Position numbers and translations under genes: made by a program
Notes under the pieces: model-generated
What the model was told of the DNA's origin: nothing
Database searches by the model: none
What the model saw: the letters and a program-made list of their open reading frames with translations, nothing else
In this document: one piece after another, positions 26,302-34,961 of the stretch
Layout: each line of letters begins with the position of its first letter
Position numbering within the stretch: position 1 is the stretch's first letter
NCBI RefSeq assembly: GCF_001661075.1
Contig: NZ_CP014870.1
Coordinates: forward strand, 6,291,501-6,355,500
DNA length: 64,000 nt
Direction: 5' to 3'
Source: Pseudomonas silesiensis
Lineage (GTDB): Bacteria > Pseudomonadota > Gammaproteobacteria > Pseudomonadales > Pseudomonadaceae

Positions 26302-26718
26302 ATGAATATCTGCGGTATCGAAATCAAAGGCAGCGAAGCGATCATCGCCGTGGCCTCCCTCGACGATCAGGTGCTCAGCCATGTTGCGCTGAGCACCAAA
26401 AAGATCGCCCTCGACGATGACGACGAGGCCGCGAACGTCAAAGTGTTTGCCGCTCAGGTCGCGTCGTTTGTGCGTGAGCATTCCATCGATCGGATCGCAA
26501 TCAAGAAACGCAGCAAGAAAGGCGAATTTGCCGGTGGACCGACCACGTTCAAGATCGAAGGGATTTTCCAGTTGCTGGAGAATTGCGAAGTAACGCTGCT
26601 GTCGCCGCAGACGATCAATGCGCAGAACAAGAAGTTTGATTTTGCGCTGCCGGCGACGCTGAACAAGTATCAGCATGAGGCGTTTAAAGCGGCGTGTTCG
26701 GCATTGATGAAAAAGTAA
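26302..26718 (+). CDS. DUF3010-family protein
   Basis: A 138-residue cytosolic protein starting MNICGIEIKGSEAIIAVASL, an actin/RNase-H-like first strand. KIEGIFQLLENCEVTLLSPQ follows in the second half. No function is established for the family as far as I know. Its last 22 codons are duplicated at 24805-24873. The start has AGGGAC upstream. A REP pair follows the stop. Confidence 0.8.
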   Translation: MNICGIEIKGSEAIIAVASLDDQVLSHVALSTKKIALDDDDEAANVKVFAAQVASFVREHSIDRIAIKKRSKKGEFAGGPTTFKIEGIFQLLENCEVTLLSPQTINAQNKKFDFALPATLNKYQHEAFKAACSALMKK

Positions 26719-26737
26719 GACTGCAACAGATCAAAAC

Positions 26738-26828
26738 TGTGGGAGCGAGCTTGCTCGCGATAGCGGTGTATCAGACACCTGGATGCTGACTGTTACGACG
26801 CCATCGCGAGCAAGCTCGCTCCCACAGG
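26738..26828. repeat. REP pair after DUF3010 gene
   Basis: Arms CTGTGGGAGCGAGCTTGCTC and its complement (to 26827), between converging DUF3010 and cdhR genes. Confidence 0.88.
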
Positions 26829-26855
26829 GTTTTCTGGTGCTGTCGAAATCTTCGC

Positions 26856-27815
26856 TTAGACAAGTTCCCGGCCATCGCCCAACCGACGCCGGTCCTCCCG
26901 CGGACACCGCGCAAACCGCGCCCGATAACTGCGGGCGAAATACGACGGCGATTCAAACCCGCAGGCAATACTCACCTCCAGCACGCTCATATCCGTCTGA
27001 CGCAACAATTGCCGGGCCTTTTCCAGCCGCAAGCGCAGATAGAAATTGCTCGGCGTGTCGTTCAGGTGCAGCCGAAACAAACGCTCCAGCTGCCGGCGCG
27101 TCACCTTGATCGATTCCGCCAGTTCCAGCGTGCTCAACGGCGGTTCGCTGTGCTGTTCCATTTCGCCAATAACGTGAACGAGTTTCTTATTGCTGATGCC
27201 ATAGCGCGTGGCGACTTCCATGCGCTGGTGGTCTTTGCGTGGGCGGATGCGCCCGAGTACGAATTGTTCGCTGACCTGGATCGCCAGTGCCGGGCCGTGG
27301 GCCTGGGCGATGAGATCGAGCATCAGGTCGATGGAGGCAGTGCCGCCCGCTGACGTGATGCGCCGGCGATCGATCTCGAACAGCTCTTGGGTAACGCTGA
27401 GCTGTGGGTAAGACTCCTTGAACGCGTCGATGGCTTCCCAGTGCAAGGTCAGGCGATGGCCGTCGAGGAGGCCGGCTTCGGCGAGGACGAAGCTGCCGGT
27501 GTCGATGGCGCCGAGGGTCACGCCTTCGTTGTCCAGGCGGCGCAACCAGTGCTCCAGGGCCGGGGTGGCGAACTTCAGCGGTTCGAAACCGGCGACCACC
27601 AATAGGGTTGCACCTTTTTTCAGCGGTTCCAGCGCAGCGTCGGCGTTGACCGACATGCCATTGCTGGCCAATACCGCGCCCCCGTCGGCACTCAGCACAT
27701 GCCAGCGGTATAGCTCGCCGCGAAAGCGATTGGCGACCCGCAGCGGCTCGATGGCCGAGATGAACCCGATGGCCGAGAAACCCGGCATCAACAAGAAGTA
27801 GAAATCCTGGGACAT
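26856..27815 (-). CDS. cdhR: Carnitine catabolism activator (GlxA/AraC family)
   Basis: Transcriptional regulator of 319 residues from MSQDFYFLLMPGFSAIGF. The N-terminal DJ-1/PfpI-like domain (~5-185) has AIDTGSFVLAEAGLL, with no Cys at the nucleophile site. The C-terminal AraC helix-turn-helix (~215-310) has TRRQLERLFRLHLNDTPSNFYL and DMSVLEVSIACGFESPSYFARSY (in part). It is divergent from caiX-cdhCAB, the arrangement of P. aeruginosa cdhR, which activates carnitine dehydrogenase genes. The ribosome site before 27815 is weak, so the start is less sure. Confidence 0.92.
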   Translation of the reverse strand: MSQDFYFLLMPGFSAIGFISAIEPLRVANRFRGELYRWHVLSADGGAVLASNGMSVNADAALEPLKKGATLLVVAGFEPLKFATPALEHWLRRLDNEGVTLGAIDTGSFVLAEAGLLDGHRLTLHWEAIDAFKESYPQLSVTQELFEIDRRRITSAGGTASIDLMLDLIAQAHGPALAIQVSEQFVLGRIRPRKDHQRMEVATRYGISNKKLVHVIGEMEQHSEPPLSTLELAESIKVTRRQLERLFRLHLNDTPSNFYLRLRLEKARQLLRQTDMSVLEVSIACGFESPSYFARSYRARFARCPREDRRRLGDGRELV

Positions 27816-28022
27816 GTAGCGCACTCGACTGGCAGGTAACGAGAGGCGGGAAGCGTGTGGACGTTGATACGCCAGTTGCACGCGGCATTCAAGAGCACAG
27901 GTCGCTGCAGTGCAAGAGCTGGTCGCCGCAGTGCGCTTTCACGGGGTCTATGCTGCGTAACTTGTCATCACCGGCGCATGAAGACGCCGGAACCCACAAT
28001 AACGTCTGCCGAGGAACCCGAC
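27816..28022. promoter_or_regulatory. Divergent cdhR-caiX control region
   Basis: 207 bases between the two starts, expected to hold CdhR and GbdR targets by analogy with P. aeruginosa. No operator could be delimited by eye. Confidence 0.5.
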
Positions 28023-28967
28023 ATGAAACGACTGATCAGCAGCTGTGTTCTTGCACTCAGCGGTACCGCCTTATTGAGCGCCAGTGTCATGGCGGCCGAA
28101 CCTGCGTCATGCCAGAACGTACGCATGGGCGTCGTGAACTGGACCGACGTAATCGCTACAAGTGCCATGACCCAAGTCCTGCTCGACGGCCTCGGCTACA
28201 ACACCAAACAAACCAGCGCATCCCAGCAAATCATCTTCGCCGGGATCCGCGACCAGCGCCTGGACCTGTTCCTGGGCTACTGGAACCCGTTGATGACCCA
28301 GACCATCACGCCGTTCGTCCAGGCCAATCAAGTCAAGGTGCTGGAAGCGCCCAGCCTGAAAGATGCCCGCGCCACCCTCGCCGTTCCGACTTACCTCGCC
28401 GACAAGGGCCTGAAAACCTTTGCCGACATCGCCAAATTCCAGAAAGAACTGGGCGGCAAGATCTACGGCATCGAGCCTGGCTCGGGCGCCAACACCCAGA
28501 TCAAGGCGATGATCGCCAAGAATCAGTTTGGCCTGGGCAAGTTCCAGCTGGTCGAGTCCAGTGAGGCCGGCATGCTCGCCGCAGTGGATCGCGCCGTGCG
28601 GCGCAAGGAAGCGGTGGTGTTCTTCGGCTGGGCGCCGCACCCGATGAACGTCAACGTGCAGATGACTTACCTCACGGGCAGCGAAGACGCCCTGGGCCCG
28701 AACGAAGGCATGGCCACGGTCTGGACCGTCACCTCGCCCAACTACGCGCAGCAGTGCCCGAACATCGGCCGCTTGCTGAGCAACCTGACCTACACCGCCG
28801 AAGACGAGAGCCGGATGATGCAGCCGCTGCTGGAGCACAAGGACGCTTTCGAATCGGCCAAACAATGGTTGAAGGATCACCCGCAAGACAAGCAACGCTG
28901 GCTTGAAGGTGTGACCACCTTCGATGGCAAACCGGCGGCTGACAACCTGAAATTGACCACCCAATAA
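28023..28967 (+). CDS. caiX: Carnitine-binding periplasmic protein
   Basis: Substrate-binding protein of 314 residues with a Sec signal [18 protein letters not shown] and cleavage probably after VMA. It belongs to the choline/betaine/carnitine (OpuAC/ProX-like) family: [38 protein letters not shown] (aromatic cage Trp) and [11 protein letters not shown]. No permease or ATPase lies beside it. In P. aeruginosa CaiX shares the CbcWV core, and cbcWV is about 9 kb away here. A strong hairpin without a T run separates it from cdhC. Confidence 0.95.
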   Translation: MKRLISSCVLALSGTALLSASVMAAEPASCQNVRMGVVNWTDVIATSAMTQVLLDGLGYNTKQTSASQQIIFAGIRDQRLDLFLGYWNPLMTQTITPFVQANQVKVLEAPSLKDARATLAVPTYLADKGLKTFADIAKFQKELGGKIYGIEPGSGANTQIKAMIAKNQFGLGKFQLVESSEAGMLAAVDRAVRRKEAVVFFGWAPHPMNVNVQMTYLTGSEDALGPNEGMATVWTVTSPNYAQQCPNIGRLLSNLTYTAEDESRMMQPLLEHKDAFESAKQWLKDHPQDKQRWLEGVTTFDGKPAADNLKLTTQ

Positions 28968-28985
28968 ACCCGATTGAACCACCGA

Positions 28986-29009
28986 TTCGCAGCCCGACCG
29001 GGCTGCGAA
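28986..29009 (+). other. Intercistronic hairpin caiX-cdhC
   Basis: TTCGCAGCCC / GGGCTGCGAA, a perfect 10-bp stem with a four-base loop. No T tract follows, so it is more likely an mRNA 3'-end protector or partial attenuator than a full terminator. Confidence 0.7.
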
Positions 29010-29041
29010 CGGAATCATCACGCCTGCAAGGAACCCGTCTC

Positions 29042-29929
29042 ATGAACCACGACGTCATCATCACCTGCGCACTCACCGGTGCTGGCGACACGACCGCCAG
29101 AAGCCCGCACGTGCCGGTCACCCCGAAACAAATCGCCGCAGCCGCCGTGGAAGCCGCCAAGGCCGGTGCCACCGTGGTTCACTGCCACGTTCGCGACCCG
29201 CAAACAGGCAAATTCAGCCGTGACGTCGCGCTGTACCGCGAAGTGATGGAGCGCATCCGCGAGGCGGACGTCGACATCATCGTCAACCTCACCGCCGGCA
29301 TGGGCGGCGACCTGGAAATCGGCGCGGGCGAGAACCCGATGGAGTTCGGCCCCAATACCGACCTGGTCGGCCCGCTGACCCGCCTGGCCCACGTCGAAGA
29401 ACTGCTGCCGGAAATCTGCACCCTCGATTGCGGCACCCTGAACTTCGGCGACGGCGACACCATCTACGTGTCCACCCCGGCGCAACTGCGTGCCGGCGCC
29501 AAACGCATTCAAGAGCTGGGCGTGAAAGCCGAGCTGGAAATCTTCGACACCGGTCACCTGTGGTTTGCCAAGCAGATGATCAAGGAAGGCCTGCTGGACA
29601 ACCCGCTGTTCCAGCTCTGCCTGGGCATCCCGTGGGGCGCGCCGGCGGACACCACCACCATGAAAGCCATGGTCGACAACCTGCCAGCCGACGCGGTCTG
29701 GGCCGGCTTCGGCATCGGTCGCATGCAGATGCCGATGGCGGCACAAGCGGTGCTGCTGGGCGGCAACGTACGGGTCGGCCTGGAAGACAACCTGTGGCTG
29801 GACAAGGGCGTGCTGGCGACCAACGGCCAACTGGTCGAACGCGCCTCGGAAATCCTCAGCCGCCTCGGCGCCCGGGTGCTGACCCCGGCGGAAGGCCGGA
29901 CAAAAATGGGCCTGACCAAGCGCGGCTAA
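29042..29929 (+). CDS. cdhC: 3-dehydrocarnitine:acetyl-CoA trimethylamine transferase (BKACE family)
   Basis: Converts 3-dehydrocarnitine plus acetyl-CoA to betainyl-CoA plus acetoacetate, the second step of carnitine use. It has 295 residues. The zinc-binding [15 protein letters not shown] (His-x-His at ~46-48) and the [15 protein letters not shown] and [16 protein letters not shown] segments are typical of beta-keto-acid cleavage enzymes. It is 74 bases after caiX and followed by a REP pair and cdhA. Confidence 0.94.
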   Translation: MNHDVIITCALTGAGDTTARSPHVPVTPKQIAAAAVEAAKAGATVVHCHVRDPQTGKFSRDVALYREVMERIREADVDIIVNLTAGMGGDLEIGAGENPMEFGPNTDLVGPLTRLAHVEELLPEICTLDCGTLNFGDGDTIYVSTPAQLRAGAKRIQELGVKAELEIFDTGHLWFAKQMIKEGLLDNPLFQLCLGIPWGAPADTTTMKAMVDNLPADAVWAGFGIGRMQMPMAAQAVLLGGNVRVGLEDNLWLDKGVLATNGQLVERASEILSRLGARVLTPAEGRTKMGLTKRG

Positions 29930-29945
29930 ACCCACACAAAAAACC

Positions 29946-30043
29946 TCTGTAGGAGCGAGGCTTGCCCGCGAAGAGACCGGTACATCCGCCACATACTCCG
30001 CGGCTGGACCACCGTCTTCGCGAGCAAGCTTCGCCCCTACAGG
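29946..30043. repeat. REP pair between cdhC and cdhA
   Basis: Left arm TGTAGGAGCGAGGCTTGCCC, right arm GCGAGCAAGCTTCGCCCCTA, with slight mismatch. Inside an operon. Confidence 0.85.
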
Positions 30044-30071
30044 GCATCACCAAATTCTTCAGGACGTTGCC

Positions 30072-31037
30072 ATGACCTTTATTACCGAAATCAAAACCTT
30101 CGCCGCCCTGGGCAGCGGCGTGATCGGCAGCGGCTGGGTCTCCCGCGCCCTCGCCCACGGCCTCGACGTCGTGGCCTGGGACCCGGCGCCCGGCGCCGAA
30201 GCCGCCCTGCGCAAACGCGTCGCCAATGCCTGGGGCGCACTGGAAAAACAAGGCCTGGCACCCGGCGCATCACAGGATCGGTTGCGCTTTGTCGCCACCA
30301 TTGAAGAATGCGTTCGCGACGCGGATTTCATTCAGGAAAGCGCCCCTGAGCGTCTGGACTTGAAACTGGAACTGCACAGCAAAATCAGTGCGGCGGCCAA
30401 ACCGGATGCCCTGATCGGCTCCAGTACCTCCGGGCTGTTGCCGAGTGAGTTTTACGAAAGTTCGACCCACCCGGAACGCTGCGTCGTCGGGCACCCGTTC
30501 AACCCGGTTTATCTGCTGCCGTTGGTCGAAGTGGTAGGTGGCAAAAACACTGCACCAGAAGCCGTGCAGGCAGCGATGAAAGTTTACGAATCCTTAGGCA
30601 TGCGTCCGCTGCATGTACGCAAGGAAGTGCCAGGCTTTATCGCCGACCGCCTGCTCGAAGCGCTGTGGCGTGAAGCGCTGCACCTGGTCAACGATGGCGT
30701 GGCGACCACCGGTGAAATCGACGATGCCATTCGTTTTGGCGCCGGTCTGCGCTGGTCGTTCATGGGGACTTTCCTGACTTACACCCTGGCTGGAGGCGAC
30801 GCGGGCATGCGCCACTTCATGGCGCAGTTCGGGCCGGCATTGCAGTTGCCGTGGACCTATTTGCCGGCGCCGGAACTGACAGACAAGTTGATCGATGATG
30901 TGGTGGATGGCACCAGTGATCAGCTGGGAACGCACAGCATTTCGGCGCTGGAGCGCTATCGTGATGATTGCCTGCTGGCGGTGCTTGAGGCGGTGAAAAC
31001 CACCAAAGAGAAGCATGGGATGGCGTTCGCCGAATAA
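30072..31037 (+). CDS. cdhA: L-carnitine 3-dehydrogenase
   Basis: NAD-dependent oxidation of L-carnitine to 3-dehydrocarnitine. It is 321 residues, of the 3-hydroxyacyl-CoA-dehydrogenase-like family. A Rossmann motif [18 protein letters not shown] is at ~12-30. The catalytic His region is [21 protein letters not shown] and the dimerisation region [16 protein letters not shown]. It sits between cdhC and cdhB with REP pairs on both sides. Confidence 0.95.
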   Translation: MTFITEIKTFAALGSGVIGSGWVSRALAHGLDVVAWDPAPGAEAALRKRVANAWGALEKQGLAPGASQDRLRFVATIEECVRDADFIQESAPERLDLKLELHSKISAAAKPDALIGSSTSGLLPSEFYESSTHPERCVVGHPFNPVYLLPLVEVVGGKNTAPEAVQAAMKVYESLGMRPLHVRKEVPGFIADRLLEALWREALHLVNDGVATTGEIDDAIRFGAGLRWSFMGTFLTYTLAGGDAGMRHFMAQFGPALQLPWTYLPAPELTDKLIDDVVDGTSDQLGTHSISALERYRDDCLLAVLEAVKTTKEKHGMAFAE

Positions 31038-31057
31038 TTATCCAGCAGGACCGACCC

Positions 31058-31127
31058 TTTCGCGGGCAAGCCTCGCTCCTACAAGGATTACGCGCATTCC
31101 TGTAGGAGCGAGGCTTGCCCGCGAAAG
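31058..31127. repeat. REP pair between cdhA and cdhB
   Basis: Short-loop pair (CGCGGGCAAGCCTCGCTCCT, then AGGAGCGAGGCTTGCCCGCG), with only ~25 bases between the arms. Confidence 0.88.
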
Positions 31128-31164
31128 CGGCAGTCCAGTCAACACACATCTTGGATCACTCACC

Positions 31165-31641
31165 ATGCCCACCCTCACCACCTACCAAACCACAATCATC
31201 CCCGACTGGGTCGACTACAACGGCCACCTGCGCGATGCCTTCTACCTGCTGATCTTCAGCTACGCCACCGACGCACTGATGGATCGGCTGGGTATGGACA
31301 GCAACAACCGCGAAGCCAGCGGCAACTCGCTGTTCACCCTCGAACTCCACCTCAACTACCTGCACGAAGTGAAGCTCGATGCCGAAGTCGAAGTGCACAC
31401 GCAAATCATCGGCCACGACAGCAAACGCCTGCACCTCTACCACAGCCTGCACCTGGTGGGCGATGACAAGGAACTGGCAGGCAATGAACAAATGCTGCTG
31501 CACGTCGACCTCGCCGGGCCGCGATCCGCGCCCTTCAGTGAAGAGACCTTGAGCAAGCTGCAAGCCATGGTCGCCGAGCAAGCCGACTTGCCCGCCCCCG
31601 CCTGCATTGGCCGCGTGATCGCGCTGCCACCGGCAAAATAG
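31165..31641 (+). CDS. cdhB: Betainyl-CoA thioesterase
   Basis: Hot-dog-fold thioesterase of 158 residues from MPTLTTYQTTIIPDWVDYNG, releasing glycine betaine from betainyl-CoA. The 4-hydroxybenzoyl-CoA-thioesterase-like Asp motif DWVDYNGHLRDAFYLLIFSY is present. An earlier in-frame start at 31015 would read through the REP and overlap cdhA and is rejected. Third enzyme gene of the carnitine cluster, 39 bases before the hydroxylase gene. Confidence 0.92.
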   Translation: MPTLTTYQTTIIPDWVDYNGHLRDAFYLLIFSYATDALMDRLGMDSNNREASGNSLFTLELHLNYLHEVKLDAEVEVHTQIIGHDSKRLHLYHSLHLVGDDKELAGNEQMLLHVDLAGPRSAPFSEETLSKLQAMVAEQADLPAPACIGRVIALPPAK

Positions 31642-31680
31642 CCACCACCGAACAATCACCCTCGAACAAGGAGATCGCCA

Positions 31681-32844
31681 TTGAACACCGCCGCCGCTTT
31701 TGCCGACTTCCGCACTTACCCGTTGATCAGCGCGCTGGCTGGCGTGCAAGCCCTGACGGATCGCGTTCTGGTGAAATGGGCCGACGACCGTGTCAGTCCG
31801 TTTCACCACCAATGGCTGCGGGACAACTGCCCGTGCCCACTGTGCGTCTACACGGTGACTCGCGAGCAGGTGCTGGAAATCGTCGATGTCGAAGAAAATC
31901 TCCTGCCCGCAGAGACAAGCGTCGACGCTGAAGGCTGCCTCTGCGTCGCATGGCAGGACGGCCACCGCAGCCGCTTCGATCCGGGCTGGCTACGGGCCCA
32001 CGCTTATGACGATGAGTCCCGTGCCGAACGCCGCGCCGGCAAACCGCAAGCCAGGCTCTGGAACAGTGATCTACAGTTGCCGGTGTTCGACTACGCGGCG
32101 CTGATGAACGATAACGACGCGCTGTTGCAGTGGCTGTTGGCGGTGCGCGACATCGGCCTGACCCAGGTCCGTGGCGTGCCCACCGAGCCCGGCTCGCTGA
32201 AGCTGATCGCCCAGCGGATTTCCTTCATCCGCGAGAGTAATTTCGGTGTGCTGTTCAACGTGCAATCCAAGGCCGATGCCGACAGCAACGCCTACACCGC
32301 CTTCAACCTGCCGCTGCACAGCGACCTGCCGACCCGGGAGTTGCAACCAGGGCTGCAATTCCTGCATTGCCTGGTCAATGACGCCGAGGGTGGCGAGAGT
32401 ATTTTCGTCGACGGTTTTGCCATCGCCGACGCCTTGCGCCAGGAAGATCCCGAAGCGTTCCAGGCCTTGTGTGAAATCCCCGTGGAGTTTCGCAATAAGG
32501 ACCGTCATAGCGACTACCGCCGCCTCGCGCCGATCATCGCTTTGGACGCTTCGGGACAGGTGTCGGAAATCCGCATGGCGAACTTCCTGCGCGGCCCGTT
32601 CGATGCGGCGGTGGAGCAGATGCCGAAGCTGTATCGCGCTTATCGCCGGTTCATCGCCATGACTCGGGAGCCTCGATTCAGGCTGATGCAAAGGCTCAAT
32701 CCCGGGGAACTGTGGTGTTTCGACAACCGTCGTACGCTCCATGCGCGCAATGCTTTCGACCCGGCCACTGGCGCGCGGCATTTCCAGGGTTGCTATGTTG
32801 ACCGGGATGAATTGCTGTCGCGGATCCTCGTTTTACAACGTTAG
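31681..32844 (+). CDS. Gamma-butyrobetaine hydroxylase (2-oxoglutarate dioxygenase)
   Basis: Fe(II)/2-oxoglutarate oxygenase of 387 residues making L-carnitine from gamma-butyrobetaine. The start is TTG at 31681 behind AAGGAGATCGCCA; no nearby in-frame ATG has a ribosome site. The N-terminal zinc domain has RDNCPCPLC with the later WLRAH as likely fourth ligand. The catalytic iron triad is His-x-Asp in NLPLHSDLPTRE plus His in FDNRRTLHARN. It is the last gene of the cdh operon and extends the pathway upstream to gamma-butyrobetaine. Confidence 0.93.
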   Translation: MNTAAAFADFRTYPLISALAGVQALTDRVLVKWADDRVSPFHHQWLRDNCPCPLCVYTVTREQVLEIVDVEENLLPAETSVDAEGCLCVAWQDGHRSRFDPGWLRAHAYDDESRAERRAGKPQARLWNSDLQLPVFDYAALMNDNDALLQWLLAVRDIGLTQVRGVPTEPGSLKLIAQRISFIRESNFGVLFNVQSKADADSNAYTAFNLPLHSDLPTRELQPGLQFLHCLVNDAEGGESIFVDGFAIADALRQEDPEAFQALCEIPVEFRNKDRHSDYRRLAPIIALDASGQVSEIRMANFLRGPFDAAVEQMPKLYRAYRRFIAMTREPRFRLMQRLNPGELWCFDNRRTLHARNAFDPATGARHFQGCYVDRDELLSRILVLQR

Positions 32845-32857
32845 ACCGCGTCATATT

Positions 32858-32955
32858 CTTCGCGGGCAAGTCGGATCGCCGCACCGCTCGCTCCTACAGG
32901 AGATCGCATACCTCTGTAGGAGCGAGCGGTGCGGCGATCCGACTTGCCCGCGAAA
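32858..32955. repeat. REP pair with TCGGATCGCCGCACCGCTCG insert
   Basis: Each arm carries an inner element (TCGGATCGCCGCACCGCTCG) between GCGGGCAAG and CTCCTACAG, making a longer nested palindrome than the plain REP. Confidence 0.85.
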
Positions 32956-32995
32956 GCGTCAGCCCAGACACCACCTGCATTCCTGATTCACAGGC

Positions 32996-33031
32996 AAAAA
33001 AAACCCCGATCAAGCCGTGACAGGATCGGGG
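32996..33031 (-). terminator. Rho-independent terminator, leftward, orphan
   Basis: Stem CCCCGATC (33004-33011) / GATCGGGG (33024-33031), with eight A residues at 32996-33003 (a T run on the minus strand). No minus-strand gene ends nearby. Confidence 0.75.
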
Positions 33032-33246
33032 CAGAGGTGGGTAACTGTTGAGGAGCCGTTGCGCGAGGGTGACCAAACCTTCGTGAAGCCAGCTGAATCC
33101 AGTGTGCCCCGTCCTCTCTTTAGAAAGTTAGCCGAAAACGACATGTTCATAGCCATTGCGGTCATTGCGACAAATTGCCCTTGCCGCCACCCCGGGGCCC
33201 TACCAGAATCGAGCCAAGACAACGTTCCCTGAAGAAGGATTGCGTC

Positions 33247-33510
33247 ATGATGCACGCTGATTTGATTGACCAGGAAGACCTGTTGGGCCAGCTGAAGGCG
33301 TTGGGATTTGCAGTGCCCCCTGGCGCTACCGCCGAGCAGGCCTGCGAATGCGCGGTACGGGGTTTGAACAACGAACGGGCAACGGAACTGCGGACCATGG
33401 TCAAGCAGATGTACACCAGCAGCGCGACCATCCTGCCGGCCGTGCGCCAGGCTATCGACAAGCAATTGCTGCCGGCACTGGCGGAGTATCAGCAAAGCCG
33501 TAGTGTCTGA
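33247..33510 (+). CDS. Small conserved Pseudomonas protein of unknown function
   Basis: An 87-residue protein beginning MMHADLIDQEDLLGQLKALG, helical and without signal peptide or metal motif. ACEC and RATELRTMVKQMYTSSATIL are its most distinctive segments. AAGGA precedes the first ATG by eight bases. The position just downstream of gbdR, convergent with it, matches a hypothetical gene in P. aeruginosa (PA5381) from memory. No function is proposed. Confidence 0.7.
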   Translation: MMHADLIDQEDLLGQLKALGFAVPPGATAEQACECAVRGLNNERATELRTMVKQMYTSSATILPAVRQAIDKQLLPALAEYQQSRSV

Positions 33511-33518
33511 CAGGACGC

Positions 33519-33615
33519 CTTCGCGGGCAAGCCCGCTCCCACAGTTGACCGCATTCCCCTAAGCGAACTCGGTCAATGTGGGAGCGGGCTTGCTCCGGGC
33601 GGCGTTCCGACGAAT
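33519..33615. repeat. REP pair with extended right arm, ORF-gbdR gap
   Basis: The left copy is plain (CGCGGGCAAGCCCGCTCCCA). The right copy continues into GGGCGGCGTTCCGACGAA, so only the cores pair. Confidence 0.82.
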
Positions 33616-33629
33616 GCAGGCGCCCCGGT

Positions 33630-34733
33630 CTAGAGCCTTACGCTAGCAAAAGTCGACTCATTACGCGCCTGACTCAACGCCGACAACGGCCCGGACAACG
33701 GCGACAGCACCAGTGCCTGTGGCAGCGGCATCATCGCCACTTGCTGCGTGGTGTTGGAACCGACGCGTTCGTCGCGTGGCGGAATGCCGAAGTATTCGCG
33801 GTAGCACTTGGAGAAGTGCGGCGTAGACACAAACCCACACACCGATGCCACTTCGATGATCGACATCGGCGTTTGCTTGAGCAACTGCCGGGCGCGGATC
33901 AAGCGCAGTTTCAGGTAGTAGCGCGACGGCGAGCAGTGCAGGTATTTCTGGAACAACCGCTCCAGCTGACGACGGGACACGGCGACGTACACCGCCAGTT
34001 CGTCGAGATCGATCGGCTCCTCCAGGTTGGCTTCCATCAGCGCGACGATTTCCTGCAGCTTCGGCTGGTTGGTGCCGAGCATGTGCTTGAGCGGTACACG
34101 CTGGTGATCCTGCTCGTTGCGGATGCGCTCGTAGACGAACATTTCCGAGATCGCGGCCGACAGTTCACGTCCGTGATCGCGGCTGATCAGGTGCAGCATC
34201 ATGTCCAGCGGTGCGGTGCCGCCGGAACTGGTGAAACGGTTACGGTCCAGGGTGAACAGGCGCGTACTCATGGCGACACGCGGGAAGGCTTCCTGCATCG
34301 AGGCCAGGCATTCCCAGTGCACGCTGCAGTCGAAGCCGTCCAGCAGGCCGGCGCAAGCCAGGGCCCAGCTGCCGGTGCACACCGCGCCGAGACGGCGGGA
34401 CTGACGGGCCTGGCTTTGCAGCCACGACACGTGTTCACGGGTAACGGTACGCTGGATGCCGATACCGCCGCAGACAATGATGGTGTCCAGGGCGGGCGCT
34501 TTGTGCATGGAGCAGTCGGGGGTGATCTGCAGACCGTCACTGGCCCAGACCTGACCGCCATCGACGGTGATCGTGGTCCAGCGATACAGTTCGCGACCGG
34601 ACAATTGGTTGGCCATGCGCAGGGGTTCTACTGCGGACGCCAGAGAAATAAGCGTGAAATTGTCCAGCAGCAGAAAGCCGATGGATTGAGGCGCACGGTT
34701 CTGGGGTTGGGCCCCGGAGTTGAACGTCGTCAT
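33630..34733 (-). CDS. gbdR: Glycine betaine/dimethylglycine-responsive activator (GlxA/AraC family)
   Basis: Master activator of betaine catabolism and uptake genes, 367 residues. The N-terminal DJ-1/PfpI-like domain (IGFLLLDNFTLISLASAVEP; AVCTGSWALACAGLLDGF with a Cys present) is followed by the AraC helix-turn-helix (VSRRQLERLFQKYLHCSPSRY, MSIIEVASVCGFVSTPHFSK). The C-terminal ~35 residues form a low-complexity tail. In P. aeruginosa GbdR binds promoters of gbcA, gbcB, dgcA, glyA1, cbcX and others. A sigma-54-type promoter is visible upstream. Confidence 0.95.
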   Translation of the reverse strand: MTTFNSGAQPQNRAPQSIGFLLLDNFTLISLASAVEPLRMANQLSGRELYRWTTITVDGGQVWASDGLQITPDCSMHKAPALDTIIVCGGIGIQRTVTREHVSWLQSQARQSRRLGAVCTGSWALACAGLLDGFDCSVHWECLASMQEAFPRVAMSTRLFTLDRNRFTSSGGTAPLDMMLHLISRDHGRELSAAISEMFVYERIRNEQDHQRVPLKHMLGTNQPKLQEIVALMEANLEEPIDLDELAVYVAVSRRQLERLFQKYLHCSPSRYYLKLRLIRARQLLKQTPMSIIEVASVCGFVSTPHFSKCYREYFGIPPRDERVGSNTTQQVAMMPLPQALVLSPLSGPLSALSQARNESTFASVRL

Positions 34734-34829
34734 CGCGGTATCTCCTCACACAAAGCGGGTGATGGCCTCAGGCGGAGGCTCTTGTTATGGCCATCGTTCT
34801 CTCGTGGGAGACGGGCTTTGTAATGACAG

Positions 34830-34845
34830 AGCAATTGCCATGCCT
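34830..34845 (-). promoter_or_regulatory. Sigma-54-type -24/-12 promoter of gbdR
   Basis: On the minus strand AGGCATGGCAATTGCT has the GG and GC doublets at the correct spacing, against consensus TGGCACG-N4-TTGCW. It lies about 97 bases upstream of the gbdR start. Sigma-54 (NtrC/CbrB) control of gbdR is reported in P. aeruginosa and fits. Confidence 0.65.
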
Positions 34846-34961
34846 AAAATTGAATGCGTGTTCAATAACTCCTGAAAACGACGTCGCGATGTGTCTGGAT
34901 ATGACGCAAATAGAGTGTGGAATTTATGTGCCATCAATGGCAGCAAGCGCGCTGTCCCGTT

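Larger units (their letters stand above)
32845..33246. other. 402-base gap: REP, minus-strand terminator, possible RNA
   Basis: Contains a REP pair (32858-32955), then a rho-independent terminator pointing left (32996-33031), then ~215 bases with no protein gene. The right end holds the ribosome site of the 87-residue ORF. No tRNA is present. Confidence 0.6.
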
